42,844 bases of DNA from contig DATFFH010000064.1 of the NCBI GenBank assembly GCA_035250245.1, positions 1 through 42,844 on the forward strand, read 5' to 3'. Of the stretch, positions 8,106 to 14,921 are shown one piece after another (position 1 is the stretch's first letter; every line of letters starts with the position of its first letter). Both the position numbers and the translations under genes were made by a program. Source of the DNA: Luteimonas_C sp035250245. Its GTDB lineage: Bacteria > Pseudomonadota > Gammaproteobacteria > Xanthomonadales > Xanthomonadaceae. The notes beneath the pieces were generated by a model. The model was not told the origin of the DNA and did not search any database. It saw nothing but the letters and a program-made list of their open reading frames with translations.

Positions 8106-8331
8106 GTAGAGCGGGGCTTGCCCCGCTGCTTTGAGCCCTCCCTTCCAGGCGAGGGTTGGGTGGGGATGGGTTTACGTCGCGACTCCAACCCCTCCCCATC
8201 CCGGCCTGTCCGGCCATGCGCGGCGCGCATGGCGTTCATCGTCGCGCGAGCCTGACGGCTCGCAAGCGCTCCTCTTCACCCCCTTGAAGGGGAAGGAGAC
8301 AAACAGAGCAGCGGAGCAAGCTCCGCTCTAC
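8106..8331. repeat. Composite nested palindromic repeat (families B and C)
   Basis: The outer arms are GTAG-type hairpins: 8106-8129 (GTAGAGCGGGGCTTGCCCCG...) and its near-inverted partner at 8308-8331, ending in CTCCGCTCTAC. Inside lies a second element related to that at 37987-38070: CCCTCCCTTCCAGGCGAGGG, then GGTTGGGTGGGGATGGG, the core GTCGCGACTC, and an inverted half ending in CCCTTGAAGGGGAAGG. The inverted half is split at about 8203-8278 by roughly 75 bp containing its own small palindromes (GGCCTGTCCGGCC, ATGCGCGGCGCGCAT, GCGAGCCTGACGGCTCGC). The region lies between convergent genes and probably also terminates transcription. Confidence 0.75.
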
Positions 8332-8353
8332 AAAGCGCAAGCCATACGCGGAA

Positions 8354-8959
8354 TCAAGCCTCGCGGGCCAACCACTTGCGCGCCATCCGCCGCAGCGATT
8401 CGTCCAGTTCCGCATCGTCGACGATCGACGCGATCTCGCGCCACGCCAGCGCATGCGATTCGTCGCTGACCGCGAAGTTTTCGTCCTCGCCTGCGCGCAC
8501 GACGTAACGCACGTCGTAGTGCCAATGCCCGGGCACGCCTTTGTGTTCGGGAATCCAATGCCGGTCCAAGTCGAAGATGCCGGCATCCGCGGACAAACCC
8601 GACAAACCCGATTCCTCTTCCGCTTCCTTCAATGCGACCGCGCGCAGATCCCGGTCGCCGTCGGCATGCCCGCCCAGCTGCAGCCAGCGATCCAATTTGC
8701 GATGGTGGGTCAGCAGGATCCGATCGCCGTCCGCGCTGACCAGCCAAGCGGCGCCGGTGAAATGACCGGCGAGACGTTCGCGCACGAACGGATCCTGGTC
8801 GTCGCCCAGCAGTTCGACGAAATCGGCCACCGAATCGGCTTCTTCCGGCCAGCTCCGCCGATAGTCGGCGAGCTCTGCAGCCAGGCCGCCCTGTTCATTC
8901 TTCCCGCCATCGCTCATGTTGCGCTGCGTCATCGCCGATTGTCCCGGATCGCCGGACAT
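8354..8959 (-). CDS. Nudix hydrolase
   Basis: Up to 201 residues if started at ATG 8959. Internal ATGs at 8932 and 8917 are possible starts and none has a convincing ribosome site, so the N-terminus is uncertain. The Nudix box lies near residues 97-119: GHADGDRDLRAVAL followed by KEAEEESGL. It keeps the leading Gly and the EExxEExG-type acidic cluster. Lys replaces the usual Arg of the REUxEE core, and Arg or Asp stands where the first box Glu is expected. It is preceded by ITHHRKLDRWLQLGG-like sequence (here LLTHHRKLDRWLQLGG), typical of MutT-like proteins that hydrolyse nucleoside diphosphate derivatives. Substrate unknown. It is transcribed divergently from the permease. Confidence 0.85.
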   Translation of the reverse strand: MSGDPGQSAMTQRNMSDGGKNEQGGLAAELADYRRSWPEEADSVADFVELLGDDQDPFVRERLAGHFTGAAWLVSADGDRILLTHHRKLDRWLQLGGHADGDRDLRAVALKEAEEESGLSGLSADAGIFDLDRHWIPEHKGVPGHWHYDVRYVVRAGEDENFAVSDESHALAWREIASIVDDAELDESLRRMARKWLAREA

Positions 8960-9083
8960 TATGGCGGTCCGGACGGACGCATGGCGCTTGTGCCGCGGGT
9001 GGCGGGCCGGTTAAGGTCGCCGGGTTCCGCTGGCGGCTTGTCCGTCATCCCACCGCCGCCACCGCCAACTTGGGGAGTACGCA

Positions 9084-10628
9084 ATGCTTTTTTGGCGAGT
9101 CAAACCGCTCGACTTGATCCTTGAAACTGCCGAGAAAAAGAGCCTGGTGCGCCAGCTCGGCGCCTTCCAGCTGACCATGCTGGGCATCGGCGCCGTGATC
9201 GGCACCGGCATCTTCGTGTTGACCGCCGAAGCCGCGCAGAAAGCCGGCCCCGCCATGATGATCGCCTTCATCATCGCCGCGATCGTCTGCGCATTGGCCG
9301 CCTTGGCCTACGCCGAACTCGCAGCGATGGTGCCGGTCGCCGGCTCCGCCTACACGTACACCTACGGCGTGCTCGGCGAAGGCCTGGCGTGGATCGTCGG
9401 CTGGGCGCTGGTGCTGGAATACGCGGTCGCGGCCGGTGCGGTTTGCGTCGGCTGGTCAGGCTATATGAACGGGTGGCTCGACTACTTCGGGATGGGGCTT
9501 CCACAAGCGCTGCGCGCCGGACCCTACAGCGGCGGCACCTTCAACATCCTCGCCTTCCTGCTGGCGCTGGTGATCACCTTCCTGCTGGTGATCGGCACCT
9601 CGAAGAGCGCCAAGGTCAATGCGGTCCTGGTGATGATCAAGATCATCGCGCTGTCCGCCTTCATCATCTTCGCCTTCCCGGCGGCGCAGGACCAGAATTT
9701 CCAACCGTTCTCGCCGATCGGCTGGGGCAGCCCGATGGGCGGCATCGGTGTGCTTGGCGCGGCCGCTTCGATCTTCTTCGCGTACGTCGGATTCGATGCG
9801 GTGTCCACCGCTTCGGAAGAAACCAAGAATCCGAACCGCAACATCCCGATCGGCCTGATCGGTTCGCTCGCGATCTGCACCATCTTCTACCTGCTGGTCG
9901 GCTACGCCGCAGTCGGCGCCGGCGGCGCGCAGCCGCTGTTCGGCGCGGACGGCAAGGTGCTGGAAACCGGCAGCGCGGCGTTCATGGCGGCCTGCCAGGG
10001 TTCCAACTCGCTCGTCTGCAGCAACGAGCCGCTCGCGCACGTGATCCGCGCTCTGGGCATGCCGAATCTGGCCTGGTGGATCGGCACCGCCGCCGCCATC
10101 GCCCTGCCATCGGTCGTGCTGATGATGATCTACGGCCAGACCCGCATCTTCTTCACCATGTCGCGCGACGGCCTGCTGCCGGAAATCTTCTCGCGCGTGC
10201 ATCCGCGCTTCCACACGCCGCACGTGATCACCATCATCACCGGCGTGGCGGTGGCGCTGTTCTCGTCGATGTTCCCGGTAGGCCTGCTGGCCGACATCTC
10301 CAACTCGGGCACGTTGTTCGCGTTCCTGATGGTGGCCGTCGGCGTGCTGATCCTGCGCCGTACACAACCCGACCGTCCGCGTCCGTTCCGCACCCCGTTG
10401 GTGTGGGTCGTCTGTCCGCTGGCGATCGCCGGCTGCCTGTTGCTGTTCATCAACCTCAGCGCCAAGGCGCAGACCGTGTTCGTGGTCTGGGCCGTGATCG
10501 GCCTGGTGTTCTACTGGCTGTACGGCTACCGCCGCAGCCATCTGGCGCCGGGTAACCAGCCGGTGCACGGCGGACCGACGCTGGAGCCGCATCCGAAGTT
10601 CCACGAAGGCCCCGATCCGGGCCCGTAA
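9084..10628 (+). CDS. APC-superfamily amino acid permease (YfnA/cationic amino acid transporter type)
   Basis: A 514-residue inner-membrane transporter with about 12 or more hydrophobic helices. TM1 contains the substrate-binding GIGAVIGTGIFVL motif. TM6 has FFAYVGFDAVSTASEETKNP, the consensus amphipathic region of CAT-like APC permeases. The N-terminus (VKPLDLILETAEKKSLVRQLG) matches this group's cytosolic lead-in. It probably imports amino acids with protons; the exact substrate is not evident. The start at 9084 is preceded by a GGGGAG ribosome site at 9071-9076. An intrinsic terminator follows at 10644-10677, so the gene is probably monocistronic. Confidence 0.93.
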   Translation: MLFWRVKPLDLILETAEKKSLVRQLGAFQLTMLGIGAVIGTGIFVLTAEAAQKAGPAMMIAFIIAAIVCALAALAYAELAAMVPVAGSAYTYTYGVLGEGLAWIVGWALVLEYAVAAGAVCVGWSGYMNGWLDYFGMGLPQALRAGPYSGGTFNILAFLLALVITFLLVIGTSKSAKVNAVLVMIKIIALSAFIIFAFPAAQDQNFQPFSPIGWGSPMGGIGVLGAAASIFFAYVGFDAVSTASEETKNPNRNIPIGLIGSLAICTIFYLLVGYAAVGAGGAQPLFGADGKVLETGSAAFMAACQGSNSLVCSNEPLAHVIRALGMPNLAWWIGTAAAIALPSVVLMMIYGQTRIFFTMSRDGLLPEIFSRVHPRFHTPHVITIITGVAVALFSSMFPVGLLADISNSGTLFAFLMVAVGVLILRRTQPDRPRPFRTPLVWVVCPLAIAGCLLLFINLSAKAQTVFVVWAVIGLVFYWLYGYRRSHLAPGNQPVHGGPTLEPHPKFHEGPDPGP

Positions 10629-10643
10629 CGGGAACGACGATCG

Positions 10644-10677
10644 AAAAAACGGCGCGGGCAACCGCGCCGTTTTTTTT
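10644..10677 (+). terminator. Rho-independent terminator after the permease
   Basis: CGGCGCGG-GCAA-CCGCGCCG forms a perfect 8-bp GC stem, extended by A/T pairs, and is followed directly by a run of eight T. It lies 15 bp after the permease stop. Confidence 0.9.
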
Positions 10678-10714
10678 CCGGCACACTCTCCGCGAGCACG
10701 CCGAGGACGCCGCC

Positions 10715-11092
10715 ATGCCGCAACCCATTTCCCCTGCCGCCGAAGCCGAGCGGCTGAACGCTTATTGGTCGCCGCGGGTACTGGCCGAAGTCGACGACGC
10801 CTACATCAAGGTCGCCAAGGTCAAAGGCACGCTGGCCTGGCATGCGCACGCCGACGAGGACGAGCTGTTCTACGTGCTCTCGGGCAGGTTGAAGATCGAA
10901 CTCGAAGACAGCGAACCGGTCGAACTCGGCCCGGGCGAGATGTACGTCGTGCCCAAGGGCGTGCGCCACAATCCGGTGGCGGACGAGGAATGCCGGCTGC
11001 TGCTGATCGAACGCAAGACCACACTGCACACCGGCGACGTGGTGACCGACAAAACCCGCAGCATCGCCGAGCAGCTCGCCGGGCGCTCCTGA
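10715..11092 (+). CDS. Small single-domain cupin protein
   Basis: A 125-residue protein containing one cupin barrel. Motif 1 reads HAHADEDELFYVLSG, with putative metal ligands His43, His45 and Glu50. Motif 2 is PGEMYVVPKGVRHNPVA with His85. Proteins of this type are metal-binding small-molecule enzymes or sensors. No specific reaction can be assigned. A GAGGA ribosome site (10703-10707) supports ATG 10715. It precedes mtnB by 53 bp on the same strand and might be co-transcribed with the methionine-salvage genes, but acireductone dioxygenase is encoded separately downstream. Confidence 0.88.
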   Translation: MPQPISPAAEAERLNAYWSPRVLAEVDDAYIKVAKVKGTLAWHAHADEDELFYVLSGRLKIELEDSEPVELGPGEMYVVPKGVRHNPVADEECRLLLIERKTTLHTGDVVTDKTRSIAEQLAGRS

Positions 11093-11145
11093 CCGTCATC
11101 GTCCTTTCTCCGGCTTGTAACCCCGGGTTTCGCTAAACTGGCGCC

Positions 11146-11790
11146 ATGAGCGCTGCCCTGCCCTACGACACCCACCGCCTGCGCGAACTCGCCGGCGAGA
11201 TCATCGTCAACGTCCGCGAGCTGTCCGCGCGGGGTTGGACCCCGGCCACCAGCAGCAATTTCTCACGCCGCCTGGACGACCGCCACGCCGCGGTCACCGT
11301 CTCCGGCCGCGACAAGGGCCGGCTGACCGAGGCCGACATCATGGTCGTCGACTTCGACGGCCAGGCCGTCGGCAGCCAGCACCGGCCTTCCGCCGAGACC
11401 TTGCTCCACACCCAGCTGTACCGCCGTTTTCCGGAGATCGGCTGCGTGCTGCACACGCACTCGACCGTCCAGACCATCGCCTCGCGCCTGTACGCCGGCA
11501 TGGGTCACGTCCATTTGGAAGGCTACGAACTGCTGAAGGCGTTTGCCGGCAATACCACCCACGAGATGGCGATCGACGTGCCGGTCTTCCCGAACACCCA
11601 GGACATGCCGACCCTGGCCGCCCAGGTCGATGCCCTGCTCGACCGGCAGCCGCTCTGGGGCTATCTGATCGATGGCCACGGCCTCTACGCCTGGGGCCGC
11701 GACATGGCCGAAGCGCGCCGCCATTTGGAAGCCTTCGAATTCCTGCTCAATTGCGAGCTGGAATTGCGCAAACTCGCCCCCAGACACTGA
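11146..11790 (+). CDS. mtnB: Methylthioribulose-1-phosphate dehydratase
   Basis: A 214-residue class II aldolase/adducin-fold enzyme. It dehydrates 5-methylthioribulose-1-phosphate to 2,3-diketo-5-methylthiopentyl-1-phosphate in the methionine salvage pathway. WTPATSSNFSRRL at residues 31-43 is the family phosphate-binding start. SAETLLHTQLY (82-92) holds the catalytic acid and HTHS gives the zinc ligands His103 and His105. A third His is in DGHGLYAWG near the C-terminus. Length is normal. It is followed by mtnD and mtnC in the same direction, the order seen in xanthomonads. A TAAACT hexamer at 11134-11139, only 7 bp from the ATG, could be a -10 box of a leaderless transcript; this is weak. 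Confidence 0.95.
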   Translation: MSAALPYDTHRLRELAGEIIVNVRELSARGWTPATSSNFSRRLDDRHAAVTVSGRDKGRLTEADIMVVDFDGQAVGSQHRPSAETLLHTQLYRRFPEIGCVLHTHSTVQTIASRLYAGMGHVHLEGYELLKAFAGNTTHEMAIDVPVFPNTQDMPTLAAQVDALLDRQPLWGYLIDGHGLYAWGRDMAEARRHLEAFEFLLNCELELRKLAPRH

Positions 11791-11870
11791 ACCACTGCGT
11801 TCCGCAGCGGATACCGGCCCGCCACACCGCCGCTGCTACCCTGGAACCGCCCCACCTTAAGGCCACAGCC

Positions 11871-12428
11871 ATGAGCCGACTCCGCATCTTCGCCGACGAC
11901 GCCCCCGACACTCCGCTCTTCGCCAGTTCCGACGGCGAGGACATTGCCCGCGAGCTGAAGAAGATCGGCGTCACCTTCGAACGCTGGCAGGCTTCGCAGC
12001 CGATCGAACCCGGCGCCACGCCCGAACAGGTGATGGCCGCGTACAAGAGCGACATCGACCGGCTGGTGGACGAGAACGGCTTCAAGACCGTCGACGTGGT
12101 GAGCATCGCGCCGGACAATCCGAACCGCGCCGAGATGCGCAAGAAATTCCTGGACGAGCATTTCCACAAGGAAGACGAGGTGCGTTTCTTCGTCGCCGGC
12201 GCGGGCTTGTTCACTCTGCACGTGGACGACAAGGTCTACGAGATCGAGTGCGTCAAGAACGACCTGATCGCCGTGCCCGACGGCACTACCCACTGGTTCG
12301 ACATGGGTCCCGAGCCCAGCTTCGTCGCGATCCGCTTCTTCACCGAGCCGGACGGTTGGGTAGGCCATTTCACCGGCACCGACATCGCGCAGAAGTTTCC
12401 GCGGTACGAGAAGGGGCAAGCAGGCTGA
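11871..12428 (+). CDS. mtnD: Acireductone dioxygenase
   Basis: A 185-residue cupin (ARD family). It oxidises 1,2-dihydroxy-3-keto-5-methylthiopentene to ketomethylthiobutyrate and formate when iron-bound, or by an off-pathway route with nickel. The metal ligands are clear in EHFHKEDEVRFFVAG (His97, His99, Glu103) and TTHWFDMG (His141), at spacing equivalent to the Klebsiella enzyme. ATG 11871 gives the normal family length, and longer upstream readings overlap mtnB in another frame. It lies 80 bp after mtnB. A palindromic repeat separates it from mtnC. Confidence 0.95.
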   Translation: MSRLRIFADDAPDTPLFASSDGEDIARELKKIGVTFERWQASQPIEPGATPEQVMAAYKSDIDRLVDENGFKTVDVVSIAPDNPNRAEMRKKFLDEHFHKEDEVRFFVAGAGLFTLHVDDKVYEIECVKNDLIAVPDGTTHWFDMGPEPSFVAIRFFTEPDGWVGHFTGTDIAQKFPRYEKGQAG

Positions 12429-12443
12429 TTTCGCTTCTAAGCT

Positions 12444-12535
12444 GTCATTCCCGCGAAGGCGGGAATCCAGCGACTTCGCTCTTGCGGCATCCGACGCAAC
12501 CCCAAAATCGGTCCCGGCTCGCACTGGGATGACGG
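12444..12535. repeat. REP-like element inside the mtn operon, family D
   Basis: The left part, 12444-12470, is the widespread TCATTCCCGCGAAGGCGGGAA hairpin type. A diverged inverted counterpart ends with CTGGGATGACGG at 12524-12535. The element occupies nearly the whole mtnD-mtnC gap, so any mRNA joining the two genes carries this hairpin. Confidence 0.7.
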
Positions 12536-12545
12536 CGAAAACACC

Positions 12546-13244
12546 ATGACCAAACCTCTGATCCTCACCGACGTCGAAGGCACCACCAGCAGCATCTCCT
12601 TCGTCAAGGACGTACTGTTTCCGTACGCCCGCAACGCTTTGCCGGAGTTCGTCCGCGAAAACAGCGACAACCCGGACGTGCGCCGCTGGCTGGACACGGT
12701 GGCGGCCGAGAACGGCGGCATCTGCACCGATGAGATGATCGTCGAAACCCTGCAGGGCTGGATCGACGAGGACCGCAAGCACACCGCGCTGAAGGCGCTG
12801 CAGGGCCTGATCTGGCAGGACGGCTATCTGAGCGCCGAGTTCACCGCGCACATCTACCCGGACGCGGCCAAGGCGCTGAAACAGTGGCGCGAACAAGGGC
12901 ATACGCTGGCGGTCTACTCGTCCGGTTCGGTTCCCGCGCAGAAATTGTTCTTCGGCCATACCGACGCCGGCGACTTGCTGCCCTTGTTTGCCGCTTTCTT
13001 CGACACCGAGGTCGGCCACAAGCGCGATGCGGACAGCTACCGCAATATCGCTTCGCGCCTGCAACGGCCGCCGGGCGAAATCATGTTCCTGTCCGACGTG
13101 ATCGAGGAGCTGGACGCCGCCCGCGAGGCGGGCATGCGCACGGTGCTGATCGACCGGCGTGAGGATTACCCGCAACCGCGCACCGGCGAGGCAACCCGCG
13201 GCCACACGCGGGTGGAAAGCTTCGCGGACGTTCGCTCCGCATGA
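12546..13244 (+). CDS. mtnC: Enolase-phosphatase E1 (2,3-diketo-5-methylthiopentyl-1-phosphate)
   Basis: A 232-residue HAD-superfamily bifunctional enzyme that enolises and dephosphorylates the MtnB product to the acireductone used by MtnD. HAD motif I is LTDVEGTTSSISFVKDVLFP, with Asp9 and Glu11 in the DxEGT form characteristic of MtnC. Motif II is YSSGSVPAQKLFFGHT, and motif IV is FLSDVIEELDAAREAGM. Length is as expected. The stop overlaps the start of the C13 peptidase gene (ATGA at 13241-13244). mtnA and an MTA phosphorylase or nucleosidase are not in this window. Confidence 0.95.
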   Translation: MTKPLILTDVEGTTSSISFVKDVLFPYARNALPEFVRENSDNPDVRRWLDTVAAENGGICTDEMIVETLQGWIDEDRKHTALKALQGLIWQDGYLSAEFTAHIYPDAAKALKQWREQGHTLAVYSSGSVPAQKLFFGHTDAGDLLPLFAAFFDTEVGHKRDADSYRNIASRLQRPPGEIMFLSDVIEELDAAREAGMRTVLIDRREDYPQPRTGEATRGHTRVESFADVRSA

Positions 13245-14182
13245 AGCGGGCGGGGTCCAGGCTCGCCATGCGCTTGGCTCCTTTGCTCCTGCTCCTGCTG
13301 CTTTCCGGTTCGCTGGCGGCGGATCGTCCGAAAGCCCCGGAAACGGAACGTGAACCGGCGCCGCTGGCCGAGCGCGATCAAGCCTTGCTCCAACGCGAAT
13401 TGGCCGCGCTCGCGCCGCAGCGCCCGGGCAAGACCGACCTGTACGTGCTCGGCTTCGCAGGCGATGGCGAAGAAAGCGTGTTCCGCAACGAAGTGGTCTA
13501 TCTGAAATCGCTGTTCGAAAGACGCTTCGATGCGCGCGGCAGGGTGGTCGCCTTGATCAACCATCCCGACAGCCTGGGCAAAACGCCGTCGCCGCTGGCG
13601 ACCTACGACAATCTATACGATGCGCTGACGGGCATTGGTAAAGTAATGGACCGCGAGCAGGACGTGCTATTGCTGTATCTGACCATGCACGGCACAGAAG
13701 AACACGAGCTGGCCGTGCAACTGCAGCCGCTTCTCGAGGATTGGCTGACGCCCGAGGATCTGCGCACGGCGCTGGACGACGCGGGCATCCGCCACCGGGT
13801 GATCGCCATCTCCGCCTGCTATTCCGGCGGTTTCGTGCCGGCGCTGCGCGATTCCGACAGCCTCATCGTCACCGCCGCGCGCGGCGACCGCGCCTCGTTC
13901 GGCTGCGGCAGCGAATCGGAAGCGACCTATTTCGGCCGCGCCTGGTTGGTGGACGGCTTGAACCGCACGACCAATTTCGTCGCGGCCTACGACATCGCCA
14001 CGCGCGAGATCTCGCGGCGCGAAAAAGAGCAGGACTTCGAACCGTCGCTGCCGCAGATCGACGTCGGCGCGCGAATCGGCAAGCGTTTGCAGGCCTGGGA
14101 ATCGCAGTTGCACACGGGTCAGCCGGTGCCGTATCCGTATGCGGCCAAACCGGGCAAACGCGACGCCAAGGCCGCTTTGTAG
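13241..14182 (+). CDS. Exported C13-family (legumain-like) cysteine peptidase
   Basis: A 313-residue protein with a signal peptide: RLAPLLLLLLLSGSLAA at residues 11-27, then DR. The caspase-like fold is indicated by LLLYLTMHGTEEHEL with catalytic His150 and by IAISACYSGGFVPAL with Cys193. This is the H-G and A-C-Y-S-G-G pattern of peptidase family C13. DNLYDAL and SLIVTAARGDRASFGCGSESEATYFG are also typical. It is predicted to act in the periplasm or outside the cell; the substrate is unknown. Translation is coupled to mtnC through an ATGA overlap. The TAG stop at 14180-14182 is the GTAG head of a palindromic repeat, so the original C-terminus may have been altered. Confidence 0.87.
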   Translation: MKRAGSRLAMRLAPLLLLLLLSGSLAADRPKAPETEREPAPLAERDQALLQRELAALAPQRPGKTDLYVLGFAGDGEESVFRNEVVYLKSLFERRFDARGRVVALINHPDSLGKTPSPLATYDNLYDALTGIGKVMDREQDVLLLYLTMHGTEEHELAVQLQPLLEDWLTPEDLRTALDDAGIRHRVIAISACYSGGFVPALRDSDSLIVTAARGDRASFGCGSESEATYFGRAWLVDGLNRTTNFVAAYDIATREISRREKEQDFEPSLPQIDVGARIGKRLQAWESQLHTGQPVPYPYAAKPGKRDAKAAL

Positions 14183-14209
14183 AGCGGAGCTTGCTCCGCT
14201 GCTTTTTTT
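14179..14209 (+). terminator. GTAG hairpin (family B) with T-run, probable terminator of the C13 gene
   Basis: GTAGAGCGGAGCTTGCTCCG begins at 14179. AGCGGAG and CTCCGCT form a 7-bp stem with a CTTG loop, followed by GC and seven T. It is a single copy of the same GTAG hairpin family found paired at 8106-8331. Because of the T-run it looks like an intrinsic terminator. Confidence 0.65.
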
Positions 14210-14229
14210 GCGGCGGGAATCGATTCGTT

Positions 14230-14290
14230 CAAAAGCCGAACCCTCTCCCTGGCGCTTCGCGCCTGTCCCTCTCCCGTAAAAGGGAGAGGG
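14230..14290. repeat. Half-copy of the CAAAAGCCGAACCCTCTCC repeat, family E
   Basis: The sequence from 14230 (CAAAAGCCGAACCCTCTCCC) through TGGCGCTTCGCGCC to CCCTCTCCCGTAAAAGGGAG (ending about 14290) is nearly identical to the right half of the paired element at 30404-30573. It contains a short hairpin (GGCGC-TTC-GCGCC) and a larger one (CCCTCTCCC/GGGAGAGGG). It lies between convergent genes. Confidence 0.8.
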
Positions 14291-14300
14291 ATGATCTCGG

Positions 14301-14897
14301 CTATCCGTGGATCTTCTCGCCCTTGGCCAGCATCGCGACGAATTTCTCCACCCTTGCCACGCGCGTTTCCGGTTTCTTGGCCGTCTGCACGCGCCAGCAG
14401 AAAGCGTAGCGGTTGGTCTTGTCCAACTGATCGAAAAACGCCTTCGCCTTCTTGTTCTTCGCCAACGCGGCGGCGAGTTCGTCCGGCACCGGCATGTTGC
14501 GCGCCAAATCGTAGGCGGCGTTCCAGCGGCCATCGGCCTTGGCGGCTTCGATTTCGGCCAAGCCGCCCTCGCGCATGCGGCCGGCGGCGATCAGCTTCTC
14601 GACCTTGGCGACGTTGATCTTGGACCACAAGCTGCCGCGGCGGCGCGGCGTGTAGCGCTGCAGGAAATAGGATTCGTCGCAGGCGAGCTTCAGGCCATCG
14701 ATCCAGCCGTGGCAAAGCACCACATCCAGCGCCTGCTGCACGCTCACGGTGGCGATGCCGGCATCCTTCTTCGCGATCTTCAGCCAGACGCCGGGCGCGT
14801 CGCGATGCGCCGCAAGCCATTTTTCGAACGCAGCCTCGGTCTTGAATTCCTTGATCGGCAAATCGATCGGTAGTTTCGACGCCGGCGATCGTTTCAT
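14301..14897 (-). CDS. YdeI/OmpD-associated family protein
   Basis: A 198-residue cytosolic protein. It matches the YdeI/OmpD-associated family by WIDGLKLACDESYFLQRYTPR (residues 64-84) followed by RRGSLWSKIN, and by VWLKIAKKDAG earlier. A C-terminal lysine-rich AKNKKAKAFFDQLDKTNRY segment is also usual for the family. Function is poorly defined; E. coli YdeI has been linked to peptide and stress resistance. It lies 24 bp downstream of the phosphoesterase gene on the same strand and is probably co-transcribed with it. Its stop is 10 bp from the family E repeat. Confidence 0.88.
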   Translation of the reverse strand: MKRSPASKLPIDLPIKEFKTEAAFEKWLAAHRDAPGVWLKIAKKDAGIATVSVQQALDVVLCHGWIDGLKLACDESYFLQRYTPRRRGSLWSKINVAKVEKLIAAGRMREGGLAEIEAAKADGRWNAAYDLARNMPVPDELAAALAKNKKAKAFFDQLDKTNRYAFCWRVQTAKKPETRVARVEKFVAMLAKGEKIHG

Positions 14898-14921
14898 CGA
14901 ACGGTTCCTTCGGGATTGCGG

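Noticed and set aside
10715..11092. Cupin gene as a second acireductone dioxygenase
   Set aside because: It is too short and lacks the EHFHKEDE-type motif, and a full mtnD is present downstream.
11093..11145. Riboswitch (SAM or related) upstream of mtnB
   Set aside because: The gap is only 53 bp and shows no suitable helices. A -10-like TAAACT close to the ATG leaves no leader.
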